This document shows, in pieces, positions 52,809 through 61,585 of a DNA stretch of 64,000 nt. The stretch spans positions 1,240,001-1,304,000 of the forward strand of contig CP003179.1 in NCBI GenBank assembly GCA_000237975.1, in the 5' to 3' direction. Every line of letters starts with the position of its first letter. The stretch's first letter is position 1. Below the pieces are notes generated by a model. It worked only from the letters and a program-made list of their open reading frames with translations. It was not told the origin of the DNA and made no database searches. Made by a program: the position numbers and the translations under genes. Source of the stretch: Sulfobacillus acidophilus DSM 10332. Its GTDB lineage: Bacteria > Bacillota > Sulfobacillia > Sulfobacillales > Sulfobacillaceae.

Positions 52809-53659
52809 TTCCGGCGTCTTTTCGTTATCAACGGGCCCAAACGCTGGCGGAAGCGTTGGCTCTGTTGTCGGCCTCGTCGGGTGAAACCAAAATCATGGCG
52901 GGGGGACATAGCCTGCTACCCCTGATGAAGCTTCGCTTGGCGAGACCGGAGACGGTGATTGATATCGGGCGAATCCGGGAATTGGACGGCATCGTGGTCG
53001 GCGACGACACGGTGACGATCAAGGCGGCGACGCGTTATCGGGAGGTGCAAGCCCATCCGGAAATTCGCCGGGCTTTTGGCGGGTTGGTCGAAACTATCGG
53101 TCAGATTGCCGATCCCCAGGTCCGAAATCGGGGAACGCTCGGGGGCAGCGTGGCCCATGCGGATCCCTCGGCCGATTTGCCGGCTTTTTTGCTGGCGGCC
53201 GAGGCGACCTGCCGGGTCATGAGCGCGGAGGCCGAGCGAACGGTGAGCATCGACGAATGGTTTATCGCACCGTTAGTCAGTGCCTTGGCCGAACGGGAAA
53301 TCCTCGTGGCGATCGAACTATCTCGCAAATTACCGGCTAAGCAGACGTATTTGAAATTTCCGCATCCGGCCTCCGGCTATGCGTTAGCGGGGGTTGCCGC
53401 GTTGTGGGATCAAACGCCGGAGGGCCGGATTGAGCGCGTGCGTATCGGGGTGACCGGGGCCGGGACATTACCGTTTCGGGCGACGGGCGCCGAAGCGCTG
53501 TTAACCGGGCAGGTGGTGACGCCCGAGACGATTCGCCAAGCGGCCGTTCGGGGCGCGGAGGACGGGCAATATGCGTCCGATGTCTTTTACTCGGCCGAAT
53601 ATCGGCATCATTTGGCGACGGTCATGATTGAGAGGGCATTGCAAAAATTGATGGAATAA
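52805..53659 (+). CDS. coxM: Molybdenum hydroxylase FAD-binding medium subunit, CoxM-like
   Basis: A 284-residue FAD subunit. FAD-binding motifs are KIMAGGHSLLPLMKLR and TLGGSVAHADPSADLPA; the C-terminal CO_deh_flav_C domain follows (about 175-280). The ATG overlaps the large-subunit stop as ATGA. A strong hairpin lies in the gap before the next gene. Confidence 0.93.
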   Translation: MIPASFRYQRAQTLAEALALLSASSGETKIMAGGHSLLPLMKLRLARPETVIDIGRIRELDGIVVGDDTVTIKAATRYREVQAHPEIRRAFGGLVETIGQIADPQVRNRGTLGGSVAHADPSADLPAFLLAAEATCRVMSAEAERTVSIDEWFIAPLVSALAEREILVAIELSRKLPAKQTYLKFPHPASGYALAGVAALWDQTPEGRIERVRIGVTGAGTLPFRATGAEALLTGQVVTPETIRQAAVRGAEDGQYASDVFYSAEYRHHLATVMIERALQKLME

Positions 53660-53667
53660 GTGCTGCG

Positions 53668-53685
53668 GGGGGCTTCCGGGCCCCC
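53668..53685 (+). terminator. GC-rich hairpin between coxM and coxD
   Basis: GGGGGC and GCCCCC form a perfect 6-bp stem with loop TTCCGG. Only TT follows, so it is more likely an attenuating or 3'-protecting hairpin that lowers expression of the downstream maturation genes than a full terminator. Confidence 0.5.
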
Positions 53686-53708
53686 TTCAGTCAAAAGGAG
53701 TCAGCCGG

Positions 53709-54644
53709 GTGCACTATTCATTTTCTTCTATTGAAGCGCTCCAAACGGCTCTTGCCCAGAAAGGTTACGTAGCCGATCGGTCCACGGCGACGGCAGGCTA
53801 TCTGGCATTGATGCTGGAACGTCCGTTATTGCTGGAAGGCCCGCCGGGAGTGGGAAAAACCGAGCTTGCCAAGGCCATGGCGGAGGCTCTGGATCGTCCG
53901 TTAGTCCGTTTACAATGTTATGAAGGCATTGACCGCCAAAGTGCCCTCTATGATTGGAACTATGCGGCGCAAATGGTTCATCTCCGCATGAGTGAGGTCG
54001 TATCCGGGTCCGCCGCCTCGCTTCCGCGGTTACGCCAAGAAATTTATTCGGAGCAATTTTTGCTGGATCGACCGCTATTGCAGGCCGTTCGCGCGCGGGC
54101 GGGGGAAGCGCCGGTGTTGTTGATCGATGAAATTGATCGCAGTGATGAAGCTTTTGAGGCATTTTTGTTGGAATTTTTAGGAGACTTTCAAGTCACGATT
54201 CCCGAACTCGGCACCTACCGAGCGGTGGAGACCCCCCTGGTCATTTTAACCTCCAACCGGACCCGTGATATTCATGATGCACTGCGGCGGCGGTGTCTTT
54301 ATCAATGGATGGACTATCCCGACTTGGATCGTGAGCTTTCTATTGTTCTCGGGCGGGTACCGGGCATTTCTGTCCGATTGGCCCGGCAGGTGGTGGCGTT
54401 TGTGGCCAAATTACGGGGCGAGCCGTTGATGAAGCGACCGGGATTGGCGGAGACCGTCAATTGGGCAGAAGCCCTGCATCGTTTAGGGACGGTCAGGCTG
54501 GACGAAACGGCGGTCACCGACACCTTAGGCCTGTTGATTAAATACGTGGACGATTTGGATCTTCTAACCCGAGCGGGAACCGGCGGCATAAATAATGTGC
54601 GCCTGTGGTTGGCGGAGTTAGGCGTGGACCGCGATGAGCTCTAG
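53709..54644 (+). CDS. coxD: MoxR-type AAA+ ATPase CoxD
   Basis: A 311-residue AAA+ chaperone-like ATPase that in CO dehydrogenase systems helps assemble the active site. Walker A GPPGVGKTELAKA, Walker B VLLIDEIDR, sensor 1 LTSNRTRDIHDALRRRC. It starts with GTG, nine bases after AAAGGAG. It works with the VWA protein CoxE, whose gene overlaps its end by 11 bp. Confidence 0.9.
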   Translation: MHYSFSSIEALQTALAQKGYVADRSTATAGYLALMLERPLLLEGPPGVGKTELAKAMAEALDRPLVRLQCYEGIDRQSALYDWNYAAQMVHLRMSEVVSGSAASLPRLRQEIYSEQFLLDRPLLQAVRARAGEAPVLLIDEIDRSDEAFEAFLLEFLGDFQVTIPELGTYRAVETPLVILTSNRTRDIHDALRRRCLYQWMDYPDLDRELSIVLGRVPGISVRLARQVVAFVAKLRGEPLMKRPGLAETVNWAEALHRLGTVRLDETAVTDTLGLLIKYVDDLDLLTRAGTGGINNVRLWLAELGVDRDEL

Positions 54645-55755
54645 GTCTCCGGTGCTGGGTAATCTTCTCGTCTTGGCACGGGGGTTACGGCGGCTAGGGT
54701 TTACGATCGGTCCGGATCAGGTGGCGGACGCGGCGGCCGCCCTGACGAGGATTGACCAATGGGATCGGGATACGGTGCAAGATATCCTGCGGACCTTGTG
54801 GGCGGCGTCTCCCAACGAATGGCGGATCTTTCGGCGGGCGTTTTTAGAGTGGGAAATGGCTTTGCGCCGCAATACCGTGTCCCCGATGGCGCATGAGACC
54901 TACCTCGCCCAAGTCGCACAAAAGATGGCTCGGCCGTCCGTCCTCTGGCAGGCGCCCGTTCCGGGGCCAACCTCGGATATAGCACAGTCAATGACCGTGG
55001 TCGGGTTGGCCAGCGATCAGGAGCGACTCGTTGACCGGCCGCTCGAGATGCTTCAGGCTGAGGAGATCCGACGTCTTTTGACGCTCTCCGGTTTTATGCG
55101 GACGCACCGAATGCCCTCCTATCGCCGGTACCCGGCTCACCATGGACGGGAAGGGGACATGACGGCCACCATTCGGGAGGGGCGAGTGGGTACCGAATTT
55201 CTCCGGTTAAAATGGCGGGATCGCCGCCGCGTCCTGCGCCCGGTGGTGTTTTTGCTGGATATGAGCGGGTCCATGGCGATATATCATCAGGTCTTGTTGC
55301 AATTTGTGGGCAGTGCCGCTCGGCGCCAGCCGGTCGAAGTGTTTTCGTTCAGTACGCGGGTGACGCGGTTGACGGCTGCGCTACGGGACCGTCGGCTCGA
55401 GCGGGGATTGGCGGAAAGTCAACGTCTCACCCCGGATCGTGGGGGCGGAACCAAATTGGCCGAAGCCCTCGACCTTTTATGGCGGCAATTCGGATCCCGG
55501 GTTATCACTAGCCGAAGCTGGCTGGTATTGGTCAGTGACGGGCTTGACAGCGGCGAACCGATCCATCTGGAGGCCGCGGTTACCCGCTTGTCTCGGCGGA
55601 TTGGGCGACTTATCTGGTGGAACCCCTACGCCGGCAGTTCCACCTATTATCCCGCCGGTTCGGCTGCTTTGTTGGCGCGGCGGACTCCACCCGTTGCGGT
55701 TGCGACATGGGCACAATTATTAGCGGCTTGGAATAGCCTAGATAACGTGTGGTAG
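54634..55755 (+). CDS. coxE: VWA-domain protein CoxE
   Basis: A 373-residue partner of CoxD. The N-terminal half is the helical CoxE-like region; the C-terminal half is a von Willebrand A domain with the MIDAS metal site (LLDMSGSM, then a Thr in RGGGTKLAEAL and LVSDGLDSG). The ATG lies inside the coxD end, so synthesis is coupled. Known members insert sulfur and copper into form I enzymes; in a form II cluster the role is presumably general maturation. Confidence 0.9.
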   Translation: MSSRSPVLGNLLVLARGLRRLGFTIGPDQVADAAAALTRIDQWDRDTVQDILRTLWAASPNEWRIFRRAFLEWEMALRRNTVSPMAHETYLAQVAQKMARPSVLWQAPVPGPTSDIAQSMTVVGLASDQERLVDRPLEMLQAEEIRRLLTLSGFMRTHRMPSYRRYPAHHGREGDMTATIREGRVGTEFLRLKWRDRRRVLRPVVFLLDMSGSMAIYHQVLLQFVGSAARRQPVEVFSFSTRVTRLTAALRDRRLERGLAESQRLTPDRGGGTKLAEALDLLWRQFGSRVITSRSWLVLVSDGLDSGEPIHLEAAVTRLSRRIGRLIWWNPYAGSSTYYPAGSAALLARRTPPVAVATWAQLLAAWNSLDNVW

Positions 55756-55863
55756 AAAATTCTTGGGCAACAAGTGATAATGAAGAGGTGGAAGAGTTTT
55801 AGGCCCGGGATACCGAACAGGAGGGGAGGAGCAAGGCGGGAGAAATCGTCTTGCGTCAAACGG

Positions 55864-56313
55864 ATGAAATTAAACGGCACGAAAGTCATTGAAGCTCCGC
55901 CGGAAGTTCTTTATCGGCTTTTAACCGACCCGTCGGTCTTGGTTCGTACCATGCCGGGGTTGAAATCCATGGAACCGGAGGGCGAGAATCGCTACCGGGC
56001 CGAAATGGAAATGGGAGTGGCGGCCATTAAAGGACGTTATTCCGGCATGATGGAAATTCAAGATCCGGTTCCGGGTCAATCCTATCGGTTGCTCATGGAG
56101 GGCCAAGGACCCGGCGGTTTTGTGAATGTGAATATTGTCGTGCGATTTGAGCCGGTTGAAGGGGGCACCCAACTATCCTACGATGGGGAGTCACAGGTCG
56201 GAGGGACCGTGGCAGGGGTCGGTCAGCGGATGCTCGGCGGAGTCGCCAACTTCATCATGAATCAGTTTTTTAGCAATATCAGTAAGGAATCCCAACAACA
56301 TCAGGCGGGGTGA
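55864..56313 (+). CDS. coxG: CoxG-family protein (SRPBCC fold)
   Basis: A 149-residue lipid/ligand-binding-fold protein: MKLNGTKVIEAPPEVLYRLLTDP start, MPGLKSMEP, GRYSGMMEI and SYDGESQVGGTVAGVGQRMLGG are classic CoxG features. Known CoxG proteins anchor the enzyme to the membrane. The start is not firmly set: the domain begins at the ATG at 55864, but the purine-rich AGGAGGGGAGGA lies 40 bases upstream and the frame is open back to 55774. Confidence 0.85.
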   Translation: MKLNGTKVIEAPPEVLYRLLTDPSVLVRTMPGLKSMEPEGENRYRAEMEMGVAAIKGRYSGMMEIQDPVPGQSYRLLMEGQGPGGFVNVNIVVRFEPVEGGTQLSYDGESQVGGTVAGVGQRMLGGVANFIMNQFFSNISKESQQHQAG

Positions 56314-56317
56314 TGAT

Positions 56318-57334
56318 ATGTCCTCAATTCGGGAAGCACGCCAGCTCTGGCAATTTGTAGAGGATGCCGAAGCGCTGGGGCAGTCAGTCGTCATGGCCAC
56401 TTTGGTGACGGTGGTCGGCTCGGCCTATCGCCGGCCCGGTGCCAAGATGGTCATGCGCCAAGACGGCCGGATGCGTGGTACGTTGAGTGGTGGCTGTCTC
56501 GAGGGCGATTTGTTTTTACATGCGGAAACCGTGATGGCGACCGGAAAGCCCAGCATTCATCATTATGATTTAACGGAAGACGAAATGTGGGGTCTCGGGA
56601 TCGGCTGTAAAGGGACGGTCGACGTTTGGCTGGAGCCGATTCATCCCCAAGAGCCGTTTTGGCAGGGGTTCCAAAGGGCGGTCAGCGAAGATCAGCTCGT
56701 GTTATGGGGCGCGGAGTTGCCCGAGGGACGACGATTTTTGATGACACCGCGGGACACGGTGGGGGATGTTCCGACCTGGGCGCGGGCATTACCCATCGAG
56801 TCCGGCATCGAAACGGGACGGCAGGACGGTTTTTGGTGGGATGTTATGCGACCTCCTGAGCGGTTGATTGTGGCCGGGGCCGGCCACGATGCCGAGCCTT
56901 TGGTGCGGTTGGCCAGTCAAGCCGGATTTGAGGTGACGGTCCTCGACCCGAGACCCCATGTCAACAATCCCGATCACTTTCCTCAGGCTCGGCATTGGGT
57001 CAAAGCTCCGGAAGAGGTCACTCCGGCGGAGGTTATCGGATCTTATTGGGTCATTATGAATCATCATCAACGCCGTGATGAAGCCGCCATCCGACTCGCT
57101 TATGCGAGTGCTCCCCGTTTTTTAGGGATTTTGGGACCGCGTCAGCGAACGGATGAAATGATAGCCAACCTTGGCATCCAAACCGACGGCTTGCCGCTAC
57201 GCGCGCCCGTGGGACTGGACGTGGGCGCGGAAACGCCGGAAGAAGTGGCCGTGAGCATTGTCGGCGAGATGATGGCGTATCGGCGGTCTCGCAGCGGAGG
57301 ACCGTTAAATGGGCGCCAACGCATCCATGCCTAG
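56318..57334 (+). CDS. XdhC/CoxF-family molybdenum-cofactor maturation protein
   Basis: A 338-residue protein with the XdhC N-terminal domain (VVGSAYRRPGAKMVM, LSGGCLEGD) and a C-terminal Rossmann domain (LIVAGAGHDAEPLVRLA). Members bind and modify (sulfurate) the molybdenum cofactor before insertion into xanthine-oxidase-type enzymes. It follows coxG by four bases and overlaps the nucleotidyltransferase gene by 26 bp. Confidence 0.9.
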   Translation: MSSIREARQLWQFVEDAEALGQSVVMATLVTVVGSAYRRPGAKMVMRQDGRMRGTLSGGCLEGDLFLHAETVMATGKPSIHHYDLTEDEMWGLGIGCKGTVDVWLEPIHPQEPFWQGFQRAVSEDQLVLWGAELPEGRRFLMTPRDTVGDVPTWARALPIESGIETGRQDGFWWDVMRPPERLIVAGAGHDAEPLVRLASQAGFEVTVLDPRPHVNNPDHFPQARHWVKAPEEVTPAEVIGSYWVIMNHHQRRDEAAIRLAYASAPRFLGILGPRQRTDEMIANLGIQTDGLPLRAPVGLDVGAETPEEVAVSIVGEMMAYRRSRSGGPLNGRQRIHA

Positions 57335-57929
57335 CGCCGTAACCGTTGTGTTAGCGGCAGGCTTGGCTCGTCGCATGGGACAAGCCAAACCGACGTTACC
57401 GTGGAACGGCATCACCCTTTTGGATCACGTGGTGCACACCGCTTCGCGTGCCGACACGCCGGTGGTGACGGTCGTCGACCATCGGGTGCGTCCGACCACC
57501 GCGTTTTGGGTTGAAAACCCCGATCCGTCTCAAGGTGTCGCCAGCTCCATCCAAACAGGCGTTCGATGGGTGCGCGAGCACTGGGGAGCGGTTCCCGTTC
57601 AGGTGTTGCTGGCGGATCAGCCGTTCGTGACGGCGGACGATATCCGACGGATATGGGATGCATTTGAAGCCCGTCCGGATTCCGTACACGCGGTGCGCCC
57701 GTTTTATGACGGGATTCCGGGGCACCCGGTCGTCTTCGATGCCCGGTTTGACGCGGTAATTTTCTCCCTGGCGGGCGATCGGGGACTGGGCGCCGTCTGG
57801 TCCAGTCGACCCGAGGTCATGGGGGTGCCCGTGGCGGTCGGCAAAAGCCGTCCCCATCCGGCGACCGATATCGATACGCCGGCCGACTATCAACAGGCGC
57901 TCGCCTGGCTGGCACAGCAATCCGAGTGA
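57309..57929 (+). CDS. mocA: Molybdenum-cofactor cytidylyltransferase (MocA-like)
   Basis: A 206-residue NTP-transferase with the signature LAAGLARRMGQAKPTLPW, an Asp in QVLLADQPFV and the C-terminal DIDTPADY. It adds CMP to molybdopterin, the form needed by CoxL-type enzymes. GGAGG lies eight bases before the ATG at 57309, inside the upstream gene. Last gene of the cofactor/enzyme cluster. Confidence 0.88.
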   Translation: MGANASMPSAVTVVLAAGLARRMGQAKPTLPWNGITLLDHVVHTASRADTPVVTVVDHRVRPTTAFWVENPDPSQGVASSIQTGVRWVREHWGAVPVQVLLADQPFVTADDIRRIWDAFEARPDSVHAVRPFYDGIPGHPVVFDARFDAVIFSLAGDRGLGAVWSSRPEVMGVPVAVGKSRPHPATDIDTPADYQQALAWLAQQSE

Positions 57930-57944
57930 CGGGGGTATAAACAG

Positions 57945-59876
57945 ATGGAACTATGGGAAGCGGAGGTCGTCTGGCGGCCGACGGAAACATGGGTCAAGGA
58001 ATCGCGATTAGGCCAATTTTTGTCGAAGGTAGGTCTTGGGTCGATTAATGCGCTCCGGGAACGGGCGGCAAGCGACCCGGAGTGGTTTTGGGACGCGGTC
58101 GTGAAGGAATTGGGGTGGCCGTTTCCGGTGTCCTACCAGACGGTTTTGGATACGAAAGACGGAATCCCGTTTGCCGAGTGGTTTGTCGGCGGCCGGACCA
58201 ACGTCGCGTTGGCGGCGCTCGATCGCCATCGCGACCGCCAACCTGATCGAGTGGCGGTAATCTATGAAAGCGAGGCCGGCCAGGTACGACAATGGACGTA
58301 CGGGCAATTGGGCGAGACGGCGGATCGGTTGGCGCACGGCCTTCGGCGCTTGGGGATCGGCCTTGGGGACCGGATCGGGATTTATTTGCCGATGATTCCG
58401 GAAGCCGTGGCGCTCATGATGGCGGCGGCCAAAATCGGGGCCATTATTGTTCCCGCCTTTTCGGGATATGGGGCGGAGGCCTTAGCGACCCGGTTGGCCG
58501 ATGCTGCCGTGTCGCTATTGGTTACGGCGGACGGCTATTTCCGCCGCGGACGGTGGATTGCCATGAAGCCGGTGGCGGATCAGGCGATTCAACAGACAGG
58601 ACAATCGATTCCGATTCTGTTGGTGCGTCAAGGATCCGAGCCGGTGACGGCCGAGTACGATTGGGAGACGATCATTCGAGAGGCCGAAGGGGTTGGGCCG
58701 TATCGCACGGAAATCCTACCCAGTGAAACGCCCCTCATGATTATTTATACGTCGGGGACGACGGGGCGACCGAAAGGTGCGGTTCATACCCACACCGGCT
58801 TTCCGCTCAAAGCCAGCCAAGATTTATGGCAGGCTTTTGACCTGAGAGAATCTGACCGATTTTTTTGGTTCACCGATCTCGGCTGGATGATGGGCCCTTG
58901 GATGATCTATGGGGGTCTTATTACCGGGTCCACGCTGGTCCTTTACGACGGGACTCCCGATTATCCGGATGCGGGGCGCCTGTGGGATCTGATCGATCGC
59001 CATCAGGTTAGTGTGTTTGGCATTTCCCCGACCGCGATTCGCGCGCTTATGGCTCACGGTCGGCAACCCCTGGAAGGCCATTCGCTACAAAGCCTGAGAA
59101 TCTTGGGGTCCTCAGGGGAACCATGGAATCCGGAGCCGTGGTTATGGTTTTTTCGGCAAGTCGGCGGCGGACGGTGCCCCATTGTCAATTATAGCGGGGG
59201 AACGGAAATTTCCGGGGGGATTGTGGCTGCGTTGGCGGTTGAGCCGCAGAAACCGTGTGCCTTTTCCGGCCCGATTCCGGGAATGGTTGCCGATGTGGTG
59301 AACGAGGAAGGTCAACCGGTCGTCGAAGCGGTAGGCGAATTGGTGTTGCGAGCCCCCTGGCCAGGCATGACGCGCGGCTTTTGGCACGACCGCGATCGTT
59401 ATCAGAAAACGTATTGGTCACGATTCCCCGGGCTTTGGGTGCATGGGGATTTTGCTTATATCGACCGAGACGGATTTTGGTATATTCTTGGGCGCAGTGA
59501 CGATACCATCAAGGTGGCGGGCAAACGACTCGGACCGGCGGAGGTGGAATCGATTGTCGTGGCCCATCCGGAAGTCGTGGAAGCGGCCGCTATCGGGGTG
59601 CCCGACCCGGTGAAAGGTGAAGCCCTCGTCGTGGTGGCGGTCGTGACGACGGCGCGGCCCGAACTCACCGCCGAGTTGTCCCGTTGGGTTGAAGATCGCT
59701 TGGGTAAAGCGTTGAAGCCGAAAACGGTGATTTTGGTGCCGGAGTTGCCGAAGACGCGCAACGGGAAGATTGTGCGACGGGTAATTAAAGCGCAATATCT
59801 GGGCCAACCGCTGGGGGACACGTCATCGGTCGAAAACGTGCAGGCGTTAGATTACATTTCGCGAGGTGACCAATGA
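57945..59876 (+). CDS. Acetyl-CoA-synthetase-like acyl-CoA ligase
   Basis: A 643-residue ANL enzyme of the acetyl/propionyl-CoA synthetase branch: a long N-terminal ACAS-type cap, P-loop MIIYTSGTTGRPKGAVHTHTG, WFTDLGWMMGPWMIYG (acetyl-CoA synthetases have W-T-D-x-G-W), VHGDFAYIDRDGFWYILGRSDDTIKVAGKR hinge and the catalytic lysine in RNGKIVRR. It is only 15 bp from mocA, so it may be in the same transcript, which would couple the hydroxylase to activation of a small acid. The exact acid is unknown. Confidence 0.87.
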   Translation: MELWEAEVVWRPTETWVKESRLGQFLSKVGLGSINALRERAASDPEWFWDAVVKELGWPFPVSYQTVLDTKDGIPFAEWFVGGRTNVALAALDRHRDRQPDRVAVIYESEAGQVRQWTYGQLGETADRLAHGLRRLGIGLGDRIGIYLPMIPEAVALMMAAAKIGAIIVPAFSGYGAEALATRLADAAVSLLVTADGYFRRGRWIAMKPVADQAIQQTGQSIPILLVRQGSEPVTAEYDWETIIREAEGVGPYRTEILPSETPLMIIYTSGTTGRPKGAVHTHTGFPLKASQDLWQAFDLRESDRFFWFTDLGWMMGPWMIYGGLITGSTLVLYDGTPDYPDAGRLWDLIDRHQVSVFGISPTAIRALMAHGRQPLEGHSLQSLRILGSSGEPWNPEPWLWFFRQVGGGRCPIVNYSGGTEISGGIVAALAVEPQKPCAFSGPIPGMVADVVNEEGQPVVEAVGELVLRAPWPGMTRGFWHDRDRYQKTYWSRFPGLWVHGDFAYIDRDGFWYILGRSDDTIKVAGKRLGPAEVESIVVAHPEVVEAAAIGVPDPVKGEALVVVAVVTTARPELTAELSRWVEDRLGKALKPKTVILVPELPKTRNGKIVRRVIKAQYLGQPLGDTSSVENVQALDYISRGDQ

Positions 59877-60652
59877 GTAGCCGAACATCCGAGGGCATCA
59901 AGTATTGGGTGATGGGGGACGGGCCGGAAGCGGTGTTTTGTCACCCGAGTCTGGGATTAGGCCGTTTTTTGTTTCATCGGTTAATTCCGCCCTTGTCCCG
60001 TCATTATACGGTCGTGACCTGGGATCCGCGAGGGATTGGCGATAACGCGGGATATGTGCCGCGTCTGACGGATTGGGTCAAAGACGTCGTGAGCATGATG
60101 GATGAGGTCGGCAAACCCGCTCATTTGATTGGGGTGTCGTTAGGGACCTGGGTCATGCCGCGGGTCGCCTTGGCCCGTCCCGAAGCGGTGCAAAAGCTGG
60201 TGATGATCGGGGCCACGCCGGGGTTTGCCGGTGGTGAAGAGCAGGTGGCGGCTCGACGGCAGGAGATTGAACAGATGGGGATGGCGGCTTTTGCGCGCCA
60301 ATATGCCGAGGGGACCTTGGCCCCGGCGGTTGATGAGGATATGCGGCAAAAGCTTGCCGATTCGTTGGCCGAATGCCAATCGGACGCTTATTTGGCGTCG
60401 ATGCGGGAGATTTACCTGGTGGACAACCGGACCATCTGGCCCAACGTCCATCAGCCGACGCTTTTTTTGGTCGGCAGTCGAGATTCTCGAACCCCGCCGG
60501 CCGCCGCCGAAGCCTTGGCGGAGCTTCTGCCGGAGGGCCTGGCCCAGGTACGGGTGATTCCGCAGGCGGGGCATTTAGCGCTGCTGGATTACCCCGATCG
60601 GGTGTATCATTTAATTGAAGAATTTTTGTCGCGGGGGACCCTTTCAGACTAA
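59873..60652 (+). CDS. Alpha/beta hydrolase
   Basis: A 259-residue alpha/beta hydrolase: WDPRGIGDN after strand 4, nucleophile elbow GVSLGTWV, acid VGSRDSRTP, and histidine QAGHLALLDYPDRV. The ATG overlaps the stop of the acyl-CoA ligase gene as ATGA. Related to 3-oxoadipate enol-lactonase-type hydrolases; the substrate is unknown, possibly an ester or lactone processed before the ligase step. Confidence 0.85.
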   Translation: MSSRTSEGIKYWVMGDGPEAVFCHPSLGLGRFLFHRLIPPLSRHYTVVTWDPRGIGDNAGYVPRLTDWVKDVVSMMDEVGKPAHLIGVSLGTWVMPRVALARPEAVQKLVMIGATPGFAGGEEQVAARRQEIEQMGMAAFARQYAEGTLAPAVDEDMRQKLADSLAECQSDAYLASMREIYLVDNRTIWPNVHQPTLFLVGSRDSRTPPAAAEALAELLPEGLAQVRVIPQAGHLALLDYPDRVYHLIEEFLSRGTLSD

Positions 60653-60679
60653 CCCACGACAACCGGAGAGGGCAAACAC

Positions 60680-61585
60680 GTGGATGAGTGGGAGCGTCAG
60701 CGCTACGGGCGTTTAAAATTATTAACCGTGCTCGGGCCGACGGTGTTCGTGGCTATCGGGGAATGGGTGCGCACCTATTATCTCACCCCTCGATTTTCCG
60801 CCGGCACGGTCGGGTTGGTGACGGTAGGCGTCACGTTGGTCGGGGCGATTATTTTCTCGTGGTATGTGTTTCGGGTGATGGAAAAACTGGAGACAGAACG
60901 GCGCACCTATAAAGAGGCGGTCTTGGCGTTAAAGGAGCGGGAACGCATTGCGCGGGAAATGCATGACGGGTTGGCACAAAATTTAGCCGTTTTGAAGCTG
61001 GAAGCGTTTAAACTAAAAGAGGCATGCTTGCATCGGGACGGGGCTTTGGTACAAAATCTCGATACGCTGGAATCGCTTTTGAACCAGACGTATCTGGAAG
61101 TTCGCCAGTCGTTATATGATTTACGGGTGGCGCAGAGTTTAGGGGAAGGGTTTTGGCCCACGGTCGAACGACAAGTCCAGGAATTTGAACGGCGAACCGG
61201 TATAAAATGTATTTTGCAGCCGTTGAACCCGCCGGAGGAGTTATGGAACGAATTGGCCTCCGTGCAAATCCTGCGAATTATCCAGGAAGCCTTGGCTAAT
61301 GTGCGCAAACATGCACATGCCCGACGGGTGGACATTCGGTGTCAATTGGTGGGACGGGCCGTGGAATTTGTGATCGAGGACGATGGCATCGGGTTTCAAG
61401 CCGATCCGGAGGCTCCGCCGCCTGACCATTATGGGTTGGCGGTCATGCGGGAGCGGGCGGAAGCGGTCGGCGGGATGTTAAAAATTGAAAGCCAACCGGG
61501 CCGGGGCACAAAAGTCACCGTGACCGTACCGGTGGAAGGGAGGCCCAGTGACAGTGGAAAAAGCAAGAATCATGCTAGTGGATGA
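60680..61585 (+). CDS. NarL-type sensor histidine kinase
   Basis: A 301-residue membrane kinase. Two N-terminal helices (about residues 12-70) flank a very short external loop, then a coiled linker, the HisKA_3 dimerisation box REMHDGLAQ with phospho-acceptor His95, and an HATPase domain (ALANVRKHAHA, VIEDDGIGF, GLAVMRERAEAVGG). No PAS or GAF domain is present, so the signal is probably sensed in or at the membrane. GTG start with GGAGAGGG upstream. Overlaps its response regulator by 38 bp. Confidence 0.9.
   Translation: MDEWERQRYGRLKLLTVLGPTVFVAIGEWVRTYYLTPRFSAGTVGLVTVGVTLVGAIIFSWYVFRVMEKLETERRTYKEAVLALKERERIAREMHDGLAQNLAVLKLEAFKLKEACLHRDGALVQNLDTLESLLNQTYLEVRQSLYDLRVAQSLGEGFWPTVERQVQEFERRTGIKCILQPLNPPEELWNELASVQILRIIQEALANVRKHAHARRVDIRCQLVGRAVEFVIEDDGIGFQADPEAPPPDHYGLAVMRERAEAVGGMLKIESQPGRGTKVTVTVPVEGRPSDSGKSKNHASG

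Noticed and set aside
55774-55863. 30-codon N-terminal extension of CoxG
   Set aside because: Arg/Lys-rich, reading through the purine-rich AGGAGGGGAGGA stretch; the SRPBCC fold begins at the ATG at 55864, although the distance of that stretch leaves the start uncertain.
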